NCBI RefSeq assembly: GCF_012926525.1
Contig: NZ_JABBNI010000036.1
Coordinates: 1-64,000 of the forward strand
Source of the DNA: Clostridium muellerianum
Lineage (GTDB): Bacteria > Bacillota > Clostridia > Clostridiales > Clostridiaceae
Direction of reading: 5' to 3'
Length of the DNA: 64,000 bases
Position 1 is the stretch's first letter, and the number at the start of each line of letters is the position of its first letter. The notes under the pieces were generated by a model. The model did no database searches. It was not told where the DNA came from and saw only the letters and a list, made by a program, of their open reading frames with translations. Position numbers and translations under genes: made by a program. Of the stretch, positions 1 through 8,998 are shown in pieces.

Positions 1-179
1 TTTGAAATATTATTAGATTAATGTGTAAAATTCTTATTTGACGTAACAACTGAAAAAACGAACAATTTGTAAAGACACTGCATTATTCAAAGTTGAATTA
101 TGTGGTGTTTTTGTGTCACAATACAAATACAATGTTTATATATTGTAAAAATTACAATATATACCAGCCGGAATGCAGT

Positions 180-237
180 TGAAAGTTTCTTCGGTTACCT
201 GCATCTCAATATTTTTAAACAGCGAAAGTTAAGTAAT
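180..237. repeat. Dispersed repeat tail (CTTCGGTTAC family)
   Basis: This stretch reads GAAAGTTTCTTCGGTTACC and ends in a GCGAAAGTTAAGTAA-like tail. Related copies occur at 39706-39753 and 61001-61056, the latter at the edge of a complete palindromic element. It is probably the remnant of one end of such an element. Confidence 0.55.
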
Positions 238-254
238 TACGATTAGATTATATC

Positions 255-377
255 TTTATCAAGTTCAACCTTGCAGGTTTCACAAAGACCACAGGGGTGT
301 AAAATTTTCCAGGGATAAGCTTTCATTTTTTACACCCCAGGGGTTCTTGGCGAACTCTTGAGTGAGCCTTTCTATAG
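255..377. repeat. Structured direct repeat, copy 1
   Basis: An 11-bp perfect stem, GGGGTGTAAAA with TTTTACACCCC, sits inside weaker outer pairings (AGTTC/GAACT and AACC/GGTT). A second direct copy at 2068-2250 keeps the flanking blocks TCAAGTTCAACCTT and CTTGGCGAACTCTTGAGTGA and has a longer apical loop. The two copies bracket a decayed restriction gene. It may be a structured RNA or a mobile element end. I do not recognise the family. Confidence 0.6.
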
Positions 378-594
378 CAAAAGAAGTACTTGTTCCTTTA
401 TATCAAACTTCTATTTAATAGTATTAAAAATATGGTATAATTTTCATTGCATAGGTCGGAGTTGTAAAATATGGTGAAGGTTTTGCTTTGTCATAATTAT
501 ATGATTTAAACAGTTTCATAGACATAAATAATATATTTGGTATATTATTTATGTCTGTAATGTTAACTAGATTTCAAAAGGAGTTGTACAGTTA

Positions 595-2054
595 TGCAAT
601 TTTTAATAGAAAGTTTTTATGATAACGAGAATAGACAATCTACAGAACTATCAAATTACATATTGACTATAGAGGATAATTGCTTAACTATGAAAGTATG
701 TAATAAATTTAATGGAAATAAAAAAATGTTGAGTTATTTAGAAAATCATTTGTAGGATGGCATAATATTAGATTTAATAGAAATAAATATGTAATGGATA
801 GTGGTATATATATAAGTATTGAATCGGATATTTTAACTCAAGATGCTGACAAATATGAAATTAAACAATATAGTATATCATTCGTACCTAGACAAATATA
901 CAATTTAGATAAATTCTTTAATTATCTAAACGAACTTAATAAAAATGGTTTCAATGGTTTCAATGAAGAACAATTAAGAATAGCAGAGCAATTTAAAATT
1001 AAAAAACAGAGAGCTAAACAATTAGAAATACAAAATTTTATTAATACGCTTAATAAAATAAAACAATTTAAAATGCAGAAGGTGGAAGCTGAACGACAAC
1101 TTAAAATACAACAATTGGAAGCCAAACAAAGAGAAGAAGAAAGAATAAAAGCTGAAGAAGAAAGAATAAAGGCTATAGAAATTGAAAAATAATTATCTGT
1201 ATGAAAATGTTAAGATGGACTTTCCAACATTATATATAATTACTGTAGATTATTCTATTAATGGACATAATTATAAATTGTATCAGATTGATAAGATGGT
1301 TGAATTTATGCATAGAAAAATTTCAAATTCAAGTAAGGAGTGTGCTAAATTACTTACTTGGATTGAAATTTGTGATGTAGCAATGACATACTATTCTAAT
1401 TGCTTTTATGAATTATATGGAAAACAAATTGGTAATATAGAGAATCTAAACCTTAATGATTCTATATTTAAGTACATTCATTCAGATATTCTTTATGACG
1501 AAGAAGAAATACGTGATATGTTTGTGTATTTCCTTATGTTATTAAATAAATTTGAAAAAATGGATTTTAATAAAGGTTACATATATTGTAGGAAAATCTT
1601 TATGGATACTTGTGATAAATTGAAGAATGAAAGTGAATATAATAGTTTTATTAGTAGTTTGTTATTTAATAAGCAAATAGATAAGAAGATATATACTATA
1701 GATGATGTAGATTTAATGGCAGGAAGTGAATTTGAAATATTTGTAGGTGAATTATTTAAGGAAATGGGATATAAAACTATAGTCACGAAAGCCTCTGGTG
1801 ATTAAGGAATTGATGTTATAGCAGAAAAAAATGGAGTAAGATATGGCATACAAGCTAAATGCTATTCTAATATTGTTTCTAATTCAGCCATTCAAGAAGT
1901 TGTGGCTGGTATATCATTTTATAAGTGTGATAAAGCTATAGTTATAACTAACAATCACTTTACAAGTTCAGCCATTGAATTAGCTAGAGCAAATGAAGTT
2001 GTTTTATGGGATAGAGAAATGTTGAAACAAAAAATTGGGGATTTATTTTCATAA
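595..2054 (+). pseudogene. Disrupted Mrr-type restriction endonuclease-like gene
   Basis: Three adjoining reading frames make one broken gene of about 486 codons. Frame one runs 595-755, frame two continues to 1192 (MDSGIYISIE onward, ending in a Glu/Lys-rich coiled coil), and frame three starts near 1182. Each junction needs one base removed, near 740 and in the A-run at 1185-1189. Frame three has an in-frame TAA at 1803-1805, where related proteins typically read GDQG, so a CAA-to-TAA change is likely. After the stop the frame stays open to 2054 and carries GIDVIAEK and IQAKCY, the D and QxK halves of the Mrr variant of the PD-(D/E)XK nuclease fold. No methyltransferase partner is adjacent. 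The two frameshifts lie near A-rich runs and could be sequencing errors; the nonsense codon is harder to explain that way. Confidence 0.8.
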
Positions 2055-2067
2055 ACCACAATTTTAA

Positions 2068-2250
2068 TTTTATCAAGTTCAACCTTACAGGTTTCACAAA
2101 GACCTCATGGATGTAAAATTTTCTAGAGACAAGCTTTATAATACTAATATAGAAAAAGTATTGAAATGATGGAAATCATGTAAGATAAATAATTTCCATT
2201 TTTTGCACCCCAGAGGTTCTTGGCGAACTCTTGAGTGAGCCTTGCTATAG
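2068..2250. repeat. Structured direct repeat, copy 2
   Basis: Second direct copy of the element at 255-377, starting 14 bases after the broken restriction gene. The central stem survives as GATGTAAAA with TTTTGCACC, partly through a G-U pair, and the loop is about 60 bases longer. Confidence 0.6.
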
Positions 2251-2288
2251 TTCACAAAATGTTAATTATATATAAGGTTTACATTATA

Positions 2289-2333
2289 TTGACAAAAATC
2301 ATAATTGAAAATATAATTAGTTAGAAGTCTAAC
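2289..2333 (+). promoter_or_regulatory. Consensus promoter with MarR operator
   Basis: TTGACA (2289-2294), a 17-base spacer and TATAAT (2312-2317) form a perfect housekeeping promoter. The palindrome GTTAGAAGTCTAAC (2320-2333) covers the expected transcription start. A near-identical GTTAGAATCCTAAC lies at 2807-2820. Autorepression by the downstream MarR protein is the natural inference. Confidence 0.85.
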
Positions 2334-2353
2334 AAAATGATAGAGGTATGATA

Positions 2354-2785
2354 ATGGATAAGGAAGAATTTGTAGGTAGAAAGATAAATATTTTTACCAA
2401 TAGGATGAACAGAAGGATAAATAAAGAGGTTGCTAAGTATGGTATAACAGGGATTCAAGGTATGATACTTGGTTTTGTACGTCATAAGTCTGAAACAAGA
2501 GATATATTTCAAAAGGATATAGAGGAAGTTTTTGATATTAGACGTTCTTCAGTAACTAGTGTACTTCAATTGATGGAGAAAAACGGATATATTCAGAGGG
2601 TAAGTGTTTCTGAAGATGCAAGACTTAAAAAAATAATACTTACGGAAAAAGGATTGGAAGTTCAAAGAAACGTATATGATTCTATTGTTAAAATAGAACA
2701 GTCCTTAAGAGACGAGTTAAGTGATGATGAAATTTATATACTAATTCATTTAATTAATAGGCTATCTAAAAAGATTGGTGATTAA
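2354..2785 (+). CDS. MarR-family transcriptional regulator
   Basis: A 143-residue protein of usual MarR length. The winged helix-turn-helix is central (IRRSSVTSVLQLMEKNGYIQRV), followed by the wing with the typical DARLKKIILTEKG. Start ATG 2354 is chosen because GAGG at 2343-2346 is 7 bases upstream, while ATG 2348 is too close. The gene has a consensus promoter with a palindromic operator and stands 50 bases before an ABC exporter pair whose leader carries a second copy of the operator. It most likely represses itself and the exporter and is released by a small ligand. The ligand cannot be read from sequence. Confidence 0.9.
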   Translation: MDKEEFVGRKINIFTNRMNRRINKEVAKYGITGIQGMILGFVRHKSETRDIFQKDIEEVFDIRRSSVTSVLQLMEKNGYIQRVSVSEDARLKKIILTEKGLEVQRNVYDSIVKIEQSLRDELSDDEIYILIHLINRLSKKIGD

Positions 2786-2806
2786 ATCCGATTTTTTGCA
2801 ATATTA

Positions 2807-2820
2807 GTTAGAATCCTAAC
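2807..2820 (+). promoter_or_regulatory. Second MarR operator, ahead of the ABC exporter
   Basis: GTTAGAATCCTAAC shares the GTTAG-N4-CTAAC palindrome found at 2320-2333 and lies 15 bases before the ABC gene start, next to its AGAGGAGGG ribosome binding site. No clear separate promoter is visible, so it may act as a roadblock or a second anchoring site. Confidence 0.7.
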
Positions 2821-2835
2821 AAGAGGAGGGAAATT

Positions 2836-4575
2836 ATGATAAAAAAATTAGTAAGTTATGTAGCAGAATTTAAAAAAGACGCAATTTTAACTCCAATATT
2901 TGTTGCTTTAGAAGCAGTAATGGAGACAATTATTCCATTATTAATGGCATGGATTATTGATAATGGAGTAGGAAAAGGAAATATGAAATATGTATGTGTT
3001 GTTGGAGCAGCAATGCTGGCAGTAGCATTCATATCTCTTACTTGCGGTGTATTGTCAGGGAAATATTCAGCTAGTGCATCCTCTGGCTTTGCTAGAAATT
3101 TAAGAAGAGCAATGTATTATAATATACAGAATTATTCTTTTTCTAATATAGACAAGTACTCTACAGCTGGACTTATAACAAGGTTAACTACAGATGTAAC
3201 AAATGTTCAAAATGCGTTTCAAATGGTAATAAGAATGTTTGTTAGGGCACCATTCATGTTGGTTTTTGCTATGGGAATGAGTTTTTATATTAATGCAAAG
3301 TTGTCTTTGGTATTTTTAGGAGCAATTGTTTTTTTAGGAATTATATTATATTTTATAATGACTAGAGTACATCCGTACTTTATGCAAGTCTTTAAAAAAT
3401 ATGATGATTTGAATGCAAGTGTACAGGAAAATTTAACTGCTATTCGTACAGTAAAAGCTTATGTAAGAGAAGAACATGAAATAAACAAGTTTTATAAGGC
3501 TTCTGAAACCTTATATAAATATTTTATAAGAGCTGAGAAATTAATAATAATCAATGCTCCAGCAATGCAATTTGCAGTTTATACATGTATTTTACTTTTA
3601 TCCTGGCTTGGAGCGAAGATGATTGTTTCAAAGACCATGACCACTGGGGAATTAATGAGCATGTTTGCTTATACAACTAATATATTAATAAGTCTTATGA
3701 TTATTTCTATGGTGTTTGTAATGGTAATTATGTCAAAAGCATCTGCTGAAAGAATTGTAGAAGTATTAGAAGAAAAAAGTGATTTACAAAGCCCAGAAAA
3801 TCCAATTTGTGAAGTAAAGGATGGAGCTATAACATTTAAAAATGTTAATTTTTCATATAGTAAAAGTTTAGACAAGTGTGTTTTAGAGGATGTAAATATA
3901 AAGATTAATTCAGGTGAAACTATAGGAATTATTGGGGGAACAGGTAGTGCTAAATCTACTTTGGTTCAACTTATTCCAAGACTGTATGATACCACAAGTG
4001 GAAGTGTTGAAGTTGGAGGAATAGATGTTAAAAACTATGATATAGAAACTCTTAGAGATGAAGTTTCAATGGTACTCCAGAAAAATGTATTATTTTCTGG
4101 AACAATAAAGGAAAATTTAAGATGGGGAAATAAGAATGCTTCAGATGAAGAGCTAATTGCTGCATGTAAACAAGCTCAAGCTGATGAATTTATAGAAAAC
4201 TTCCCCGATAAATATGATACTTTCATTGAACAAGGTGGAAGCAATGTATCTGGAGGACAAAAACAAAGATTATGTATTGCAAGAGCACTTCTTAAAAAAC
4301 CTAAGATATTAATTTTAGATGATTCGACCAGTGCTGTAGATACTAAAACTGATGCACTTATTAGAAAGGCATTTAAAGAGACAATACCAGATACTACAAA
4401 GATTATTATTGCACAGCGTATTTCATCAGTACAGGATGCAGATAGAATAATTGTATTGAATGATGGAAAAATTGATGGATTTGGAACTCACGATGAGCTT
4501 TTAAAATCAAATAATATATATATCGAAGTTTATGAATCTCAAGTGAAAGGAGCTGATAATAATGAGTCAAAATAG
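2836..4575 (+). CDS. ABC multidrug exporter half-transporter, degenerate ATP site
   Basis: A 579-residue half-transporter with six membrane segments in the first 310 residues and a C-terminal ATPase domain. Walker A is GGTGSAKST (367-375), with Ala in place of the usual Gly. The signature is VSGGQ (471-475). Walker B ends in Asp495-Asp496, so the catalytic Glu is Asp, and the switch His is Gln527 (AQRISS). This pattern marks the degenerate partner of heterodimeric exporters such as TM287/TM288. Its 3' end overlaps the next gene by 14 bases, and that partner has the intact catalytic site. Export of drugs or toxic metabolites is inferred from family and the MarR neighbour. Confidence 0.9.
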   Translation: MIKKLVSYVAEFKKDAILTPIFVALEAVMETIIPLLMAWIIDNGVGKGNMKYVCVVGAAMLAVAFISLTCGVLSGKYSASASSGFARNLRRAMYYNIQNYSFSNIDKYSTAGLITRLTTDVTNVQNAFQMVIRMFVRAPFMLVFAMGMSFYINAKLSLVFLGAIVFLGIILYFIMTRVHPYFMQVFKKYDDLNASVQENLTAIRTVKAYVREEHEINKFYKASETLYKYFIRAEKLIIINAPAMQFAVYTCILLLSWLGAKMIVSKTMTTGELMSMFAYTTNILISLMIISMVFVMVIMSKASAERIVEVLEEKSDLQSPENPICEVKDGAITFKNVNFSYSKSLDKCVLEDVNIKINSGETIGIIGGTGSAKSTLVQLIPRLYDTTSGSVEVGGIDVKNYDIETLRDEVSMVLQKNVLFSGTIKENLRWGNKNASDEELIAACKQAQADEFIENFPDKYDTFIEQGGSNVSGGQKQRLCIARALLKKPKILILDDSTSAVDTKTDALIRKAFKETIPDTTKIIIAQRISSVQDADRIIVLNDGKIDGFGTHDELLKSNNIYIEVYESQVKGADNNESK

Positions 4576-6493
4576 GAATGTTAAACCTAGAGCTATGCAT
4601 GGTGCAGGTGGACGTGGACATGCAAAGATGAGTAAAGATTCTTTGAAAACTTTAGGCAGATTATTATCTTATGTACTTAAGGAATATAAATTTTTATTCT
4701 TTATGGTAGTGGTAACTATTATTATAAGTTCTCTTGCCAATGTTATTGGTACACTATTTATAAGAAACCTGATAGATGAATATATAACACCGCTTTTAAA
4801 GAAGTCTGGGGGAGCTGATTTTGGACCGTTACTTAAAATGATAGTCACTATGGCAGTAATCTACTATGTTGGAGTTTTATCAACATATGTATACAGCCGA
4901 ATGATGATTATAATTTCTCAAGGATCACTTAAAAGAATAAGAGATGATATGTTTTCTCACATGGAAACTTTAAGTATTAAATATTTTGATACACATGCTC
5001 ATGGAGATTTAATGAGTCTTTATACAAATGATACAGACACATTAAGACAAATGATAAGTCAGGGTATACCCCAGTTATTATCAGCAATTATAACTGTGCT
5101 TGGTGTATTTGTTTCTATGATATTCTTGAGTTTACCATTAACAGGTATTGAAGTTTTAATTATAATTTTAATGATTAAGGTTACTAAATCTATTGGTTCA
5201 AAAAGTGGAAAATATTTTGGACTTCAACAAAAAGATTTAGGAGCAGTAAATGGTTATATAGAAGAAATGATGGAAGGTCAAAAGGTTGTAAAAGTCTTCT
5301 GTCATGAAGAAGAAGCAAAGGTTAATTTTGATAAGTTTAATGATATGTTATTTAACAGTGCAAATAATGCAAATAAATATGCTAATATCTTAATGCCTAT
5401 TATGGGTAACATTGGATATATAAATTATGTGGCAGTTTCTATTGTTGGTTCTATTCTTGCCATTGGAGCATTCGGCGGATTTACTCTTGGAGGTCTTGCA
5501 TCCTTTTTACAATTAACAAGAACCTTCAGCCAGACAATAAATCAAATGGCACAACAATTTAATTTTGTTATTATGGCTTTAGCAGGAGCTGAGCGTATAT
5601 TTAAACTTCTTGATGAAGAGAAAGAAACAGATGAAGGATATGTAGGTTTAGTTAATGCTAGGGAAAATGAAAATGGAGAATTAATAGAGGTTAAAGAGCA
5701 CACTGGATTATGGGCATGGAAACAACCTCATTCAGATGGAACAGTCACATATACAAAACTTTGTGGTGATGTAGTATTCGATGATGTAGATTTTGGTTAT
5801 AACGATGATAAAATCATACTGCATAATATAAAACTCTATGCGAAACCAGGACAAAAGGTAGCTTTTGTAGGTGCTACAGGTGCTGGAAAAACTACTATTA
5901 CTAATTTAATCAATCGGTTTTATCAAATTCAAGATGGAAAAATAAGATATGATGGTATCAATATCAATAAGATTAAAATTGATGATTTAAGAAGTTCACT
6001 TGGAATAGTGCTTCAAGATACCCACCTGTTTACTGGAACAGTTGCGGATAACATTAGGTATGGAAAATTAAATGCCAGTGATGAGGAAGTTTTTGCAGCT
6101 GCTAAGCTTGCAAATGCAGATCAATTTATAAAACATTTACCAAATGGATATGAAACAATGCTTTCAGGTGATGGAGCTAACTTATCACAAGGACAAAGAC
6201 AGTTATTGGCTATTGCTAGAGCTGCTATTGCTGATCCTCCAGTTTTAATACTCGATGAAGCAACATCCAGCATAGATACGAGAACTGAAGCTATTGTACA
6301 AGATGGCATGGATAAACTGATGAAAGGAAGAACAGTATTTGTGATTGCACATAGACTTTCTACAGTTAAGAATTCAGATGTTATTATGGTATTAGATCAA
6401 GGATGTATTATTGAACGTGGAAATCATGATGAACTAATAAAACAAAGAGGTAGTTACTACCAGCTTTATACAGGAGCTTTTGAATTATCATAA
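4562..6493 (+). CDS. ABC multidrug exporter half-transporter, catalytic partner
   Basis: A 643-residue partner of the preceding half-transporter, translated from an ATG 14 bases inside it with AAGGAG upstream. It has a long basic N-terminus with a Gly/His-rich patch (HGAGGRGHAK), six membrane segments, and a complete ATPase: Walker A GATGAGKTT (437-445), signature LSQGQ, Walker B with Asp565-Glu566, and switch His597. An insertion of about 45 residues precedes the ATPase domain (EKETDEGYVGLVNARENENG), as seen in clostridial members of this pair. It should supply the hydrolytic site of the heterodimer. Confidence 0.9.
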   Translation: MSQNRNVKPRAMHGAGGRGHAKMSKDSLKTLGRLLSYVLKEYKFLFFMVVVTIIISSLANVIGTLFIRNLIDEYITPLLKKSGGADFGPLLKMIVTMAVIYYVGVLSTYVYSRMMIIISQGSLKRIRDDMFSHMETLSIKYFDTHAHGDLMSLYTNDTDTLRQMISQGIPQLLSAIITVLGVFVSMIFLSLPLTGIEVLIIILMIKVTKSIGSKSGKYFGLQQKDLGAVNGYIEEMMEGQKVVKVFCHEEEAKVNFDKFNDMLFNSANNANKYANILMPIMGNIGYINYVAVSIVGSILAIGAFGGFTLGGLASFLQLTRTFSQTINQMAQQFNFVIMALAGAERIFKLLDEEKETDEGYVGLVNARENENGELIEVKEHTGLWAWKQPHSDGTVTYTKLCGDVVFDDVDFGYNDDKIILHNIKLYAKPGQKVAFVGATGAGKTTITNLINRFYQIQDGKIRYDGININKIKIDDLRSSLGIVLQDTHLFTGTVADNIRYGKLNASDEEVFAAAKLANADQFIKHLPNGYETMLSGDGANLSQGQRQLLAIARAAIADPPVLILDEATSSIDTRTEAIVQDGMDKLMKGRTVFVIAHRLSTVKNSDVIMVLDQGCIIERGNHDELIKQRGSYYQLYTGAFELS

Positions 6494-6507
6494 CTTTGGC
6501 AGAAAAA

Positions 6508-6549
6508 GTAAGTAAGCACTAGTTTTTATTTTTGGTGCTTACTTTTTTT
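6508..6549 (+). terminator. Rho-independent terminator of the ABC operon
   Basis: AAGTAAGCAC pairs with GTGCTTACTT, followed by a T-rich tract, 15 bases after the exporter stop codon. Confidence 0.85.
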
Positions 6550-6578
6550 ATTAAAACAGTATATTTCAAAATTATAAG

Positions 6579-7346
6579 TTATTTCAATGTTTCTTCTGAT
6601 ACAATTAAATTTACAGAATTCTTTTCAATAAATTCTACATATTCATCTGGTGGAATCTTGTCTGTTATTAAATAATCAATATCACTTAAGTTACAATAGG
6701 TTACTAAAGAACAAACATTAAATTTTGAATAGTCAGCAAGTACAAATACTTTAGAGCTTTTTTTAACAGCAGTTTTTTTTATTTCACCTTCAAGAGGAGA
6801 ACAATTTGTAATTCCATTGGTTAAAGATATACCTGTAGTTGCCATAAACGCTTTATTTATATTGTACTTTTTAAGCAGATTTAATGAGTCTATGCCTGCA
6901 AAAGAATTTGTTTTTCTAACTAAAGTTCCTCCGGTTGAAATTATATTTAAGTTATCATATTTAATACAATTTGTGATAAAGTTTAGGTTATTAGTTATTA
7001 TGGTAAGGTTATTTTTATCCTTTAGAAAATCTGCCATATTTAAAGTAGTAGTACCAGAATCTACAAATACTATATCTCCATCATTAATGAAATCACAAGC
7101 GGTTTTAGCTATTAGATTTTTGGGGTAACTGTTTTTTATTTGCCTTTCATCAAAGGGAACTAGTGAATAAGAGTTAACAGCAACTCCTCCATAAACTTTT
7201 TTAATACGCCCTCTTTCAACTAATTCTTGTATATCTCTCCTAATAGTATTTTTTGATACATTAAAAATGTCAGTTAGGTTATCTAAAGTTACAATGTTGT
7301 TGTTTAATACATATTCTTCTATTTGATTTATTCTTTTGGTTTTCAT
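6579..7346 (-). CDS. iolR: DeoR-family regulator, probable inositol repressor IolR
   Basis: A 255-residue DeoR/GlpR-type protein. The N-terminal helix-turn-helix (VSKNTIRRDIQEL) is followed by the RIKKVYGGV linker and a sugar-phosphate sensing domain (FVDSGTTTLNMADFL, ISTGGTLV, GITNCSPLEGEIKK). It is divergent from the inositol catabolic operon. In Bacillus subtilis the DeoR protein IolR represses iol genes and responds to phosphorylated deoxyketogluconate, the product of IolC. The operator-like repeats at 7742-7774 match the published IolR consensus, which supports the symbol. The start ATG has AAAAGGAGG upstream. Confidence 0.85.
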   Translation of the reverse strand: MKTKRINQIEEYVLNNNIVTLDNLTDIFNVSKNTIRRDIQELVERGRIKKVYGGVAVNSYSLVPFDERQIKNSYPKNLIAKTACDFINDGDIVFVDSGTTTLNMADFLKDKNNLTIITNNLNFITNCIKYDNLNIISTGGTLVRKTNSFAGIDSLNLLKKYNINKAFMATTGISLTNGITNCSPLEGEIKKTAVKKSSKVFVLADYSKFNVCSLVTYCNLSDIDYLITDKIPPDEYVEFIEKNSVNLIVSEETLK

Positions 7347-7385
7347 AAGAGCCTCCTTTTACAAATATTATGTTTCTATATTTTA

Positions 7386-7542
7386 GGCATCTGAAAGAAA
7401 ATAACAAGTTCAATATGTGACGGATATTTTTGTAAGACAAGGAGACAGGTTCCGCAGAAGCTTAATCTATCTAATGGTTCTGTGGATACAGTATTACAAA
7501 AAATGGATTAGTATATCAACTTGTTATTTTTTTGAAGATGCC
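7386..7542 (+). repeat. MITE-like palindromic repeat, copy 1
   Basis: About 157 bp with terminal inverted repeats: GGCATCTGAAAGAAAATAAC at one end and GTTATTTTTTTGAAGATGCC at the other. The interior contains AGACAAGGAGACAGGTTC. It has no coding capacity. Relatives are at 28726-28878 (same orientation) and 34087-34243 (inverted). Confidence 0.8.
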
Positions 7543-7711
7543 TTAGCTAGTTATTAGGAATTATCTTAAGTTATACATATAATTATATATATAATTTGAT
7601 AAAAGTAAACAACTTATAAGCATGTATTAGTTATAAGTTGATCATAAATTAATCAGATATGTGCAAATTACACAGAAATATACAAAAAAATGGTTCAAAT
7701 AGTAAAAAGTA

Positions 7712-7774
7712 TTGACTAAAATATGTAACAATGATAATATGTAACCAAAAGATAACCAAAAAATAACCAAAAAC
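7712..7774 (+). promoter_or_regulatory. iol operon promoter with phased IolR-type repeats
   Basis: TTGACT (7712-7717), 17 bases, then TAATAT (7735-7740). Directly downstream are three direct repeats of TAACCAAAA at 7742, 7753 and 7764, spaced exactly 11 bases apart. The first two fit the Bacillus IolR consensus WRAYCAADARD at every position and the third misses only the last. They cover the expected start site, so bound repressor would block initiation. Confidence 0.8.
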
Positions 7775-7835
7775 AATAAAGAAATAAAAAAAGTATAACA
7801 AGTTTCACAAAAATTGTACATAGGAAGGTGAAAAA

Positions 7836-8990
7836 ATGAGTAATTTATTTTTAATGCCAAAGTATATTTTTACAGGTAAAAATGCTTTAAATAAAGCAAG
7901 CGATAGTATAAAACTACTTGGCAACAAAGCGCTTATAATAACAGATGATATTATGGTCAAGTTAGGAAGCGTAGAGAATGTTACAAATTTATTAGACAGA
8001 ATTAATGTTAAATATTCTATATATCATGAAGTTAATGGAGAACCTACTGATGCCATGGTTAATAGTGGAATTGAAAGATATAAAAGCGAAAATTGTGATT
8101 TTTTAATAGCTCTAGGAGGAGGAAGTCCTATTGATACAATGAAAGCTATAGGAGCTATGATAACTAATCCGGGAACTATAAATGATTACCTAGGAAAAAT
8201 AATAGAAAAGCAAACCCCACCTCTTGTAGCAATACCAACAACTGCTGGAACAGGATCTGAAGCAACTCAGTTTACTATAATAACAGATACTAAAAGAGAT
8301 ATAAAAATGCTTCTAAAAGGACCAAATTTAATTCCAACTATTGCTGTTGTAGATCCTGTTTTTACAATGACTTCTCCTAAAGGTGTAACATCTGCAACTG
8401 GATTGGATGCATTAACTCATGCTATTGAATCATACACATCAAGACTTGCACAACCGATGTCTGAAATATTCTCTGTTTCTGCTGTAAAGAAAATATTTGA
8501 TAATTTACTTAAAGCTTATAATAATGGCTCTAATGTTGAAGCAAGAACAGAGATGTCCATAGCAGCACTTCAGGCTGGAATAGCATTTAATAATTCTTCA
8601 GTTACTATAGTTCATGGAATGAGTAGACCAATAGGTGCTCTTTTTCACGTACCACATGGCTTGTCTAATGCAATGCTTCTCACAAGTTGTTTAAAATTTG
8701 CTTTAAAAGATGCAGCTGATAAGTTTTGTGATTTAGCAAAAGCTGTTGATATGTATAAAGATGGTATGAGTGATATGGAAGCTGGACAAGAATTTATAAA
8801 TAAAGTGGAAAAATTATGTTCTGATTTACATGTACAGACTTTAGAGGAATTTGGAGTGGATAAAACTAAATTCTTTGACAACTTAGATAAGATGGCAGAA
8901 GATGCATTAGATAGTGGAAGTCCTCAGAATACAATAAGAAAAGTAAACAAGGAAGACATAATAAATATATATAAAGGACTTTGGAAGTAG
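7836..8990 (+). CDS. Iron-containing alcohol dehydrogenase in the iol operon
   Basis: A 384-residue group III (Fe-ADH) dehydrogenase. The nucleotide-binding GGGSPID motif lies near residue 95. Metal-ligand motifs are GLDALTHAIESY (Asp and His), HGMSRPIG and HVPHG (His). It is the first gene after the iol promoter. The cluster has no malonic semialdehyde dehydrogenase (IolA), so the likely job is NAD(P)H-dependent reduction of malonic semialdehyde to 3-hydroxypropionate, disposing of electrons from IolG. That substrate is inferred from position; other short-chain aldehydes remain possible. Confidence 0.85.
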   Translation: MSNLFLMPKYIFTGKNALNKASDSIKLLGNKALIITDDIMVKLGSVENVTNLLDRINVKYSIYHEVNGEPTDAMVNSGIERYKSENCDFLIALGGGSPIDTMKAIGAMITNPGTINDYLGKIIEKQTPPLVAIPTTAGTGSEATQFTIITDTKRDIKMLLKGPNLIPTIAVVDPVFTMTSPKGVTSATGLDALTHAIESYTSRLAQPMSEIFSVSAVKKIFDNLLKAYNNGSNVEARTEMSIAALQAGIAFNNSSVTIVHGMSRPIGALFHVPHGLSNAMLLTSCLKFALKDAADKFCDLAKAVDMYKDGMSDMEAGQEFINKVEKLCSDLHVQTLEEFGVDKTKFFDNLDKMAEDALDSGSPQNTIRKVNKEDIINIYKGLWK

Positions 8991-8998
8991 GTGAAATT

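Noticed and set aside
7741-7775. Three short TAACCAAAA repeats considered as a tiny CRISPR array
   Set aside because: The unit is 11 bases with no spacers, and it matches an IolR operator over a promoter.
8981-8998. TTG 8981 as the iolJ start
   Set aside because: It lies inside the upstream gene and precedes the ribosome binding site; GTG 8999 gives the usual IolJ N-terminus.
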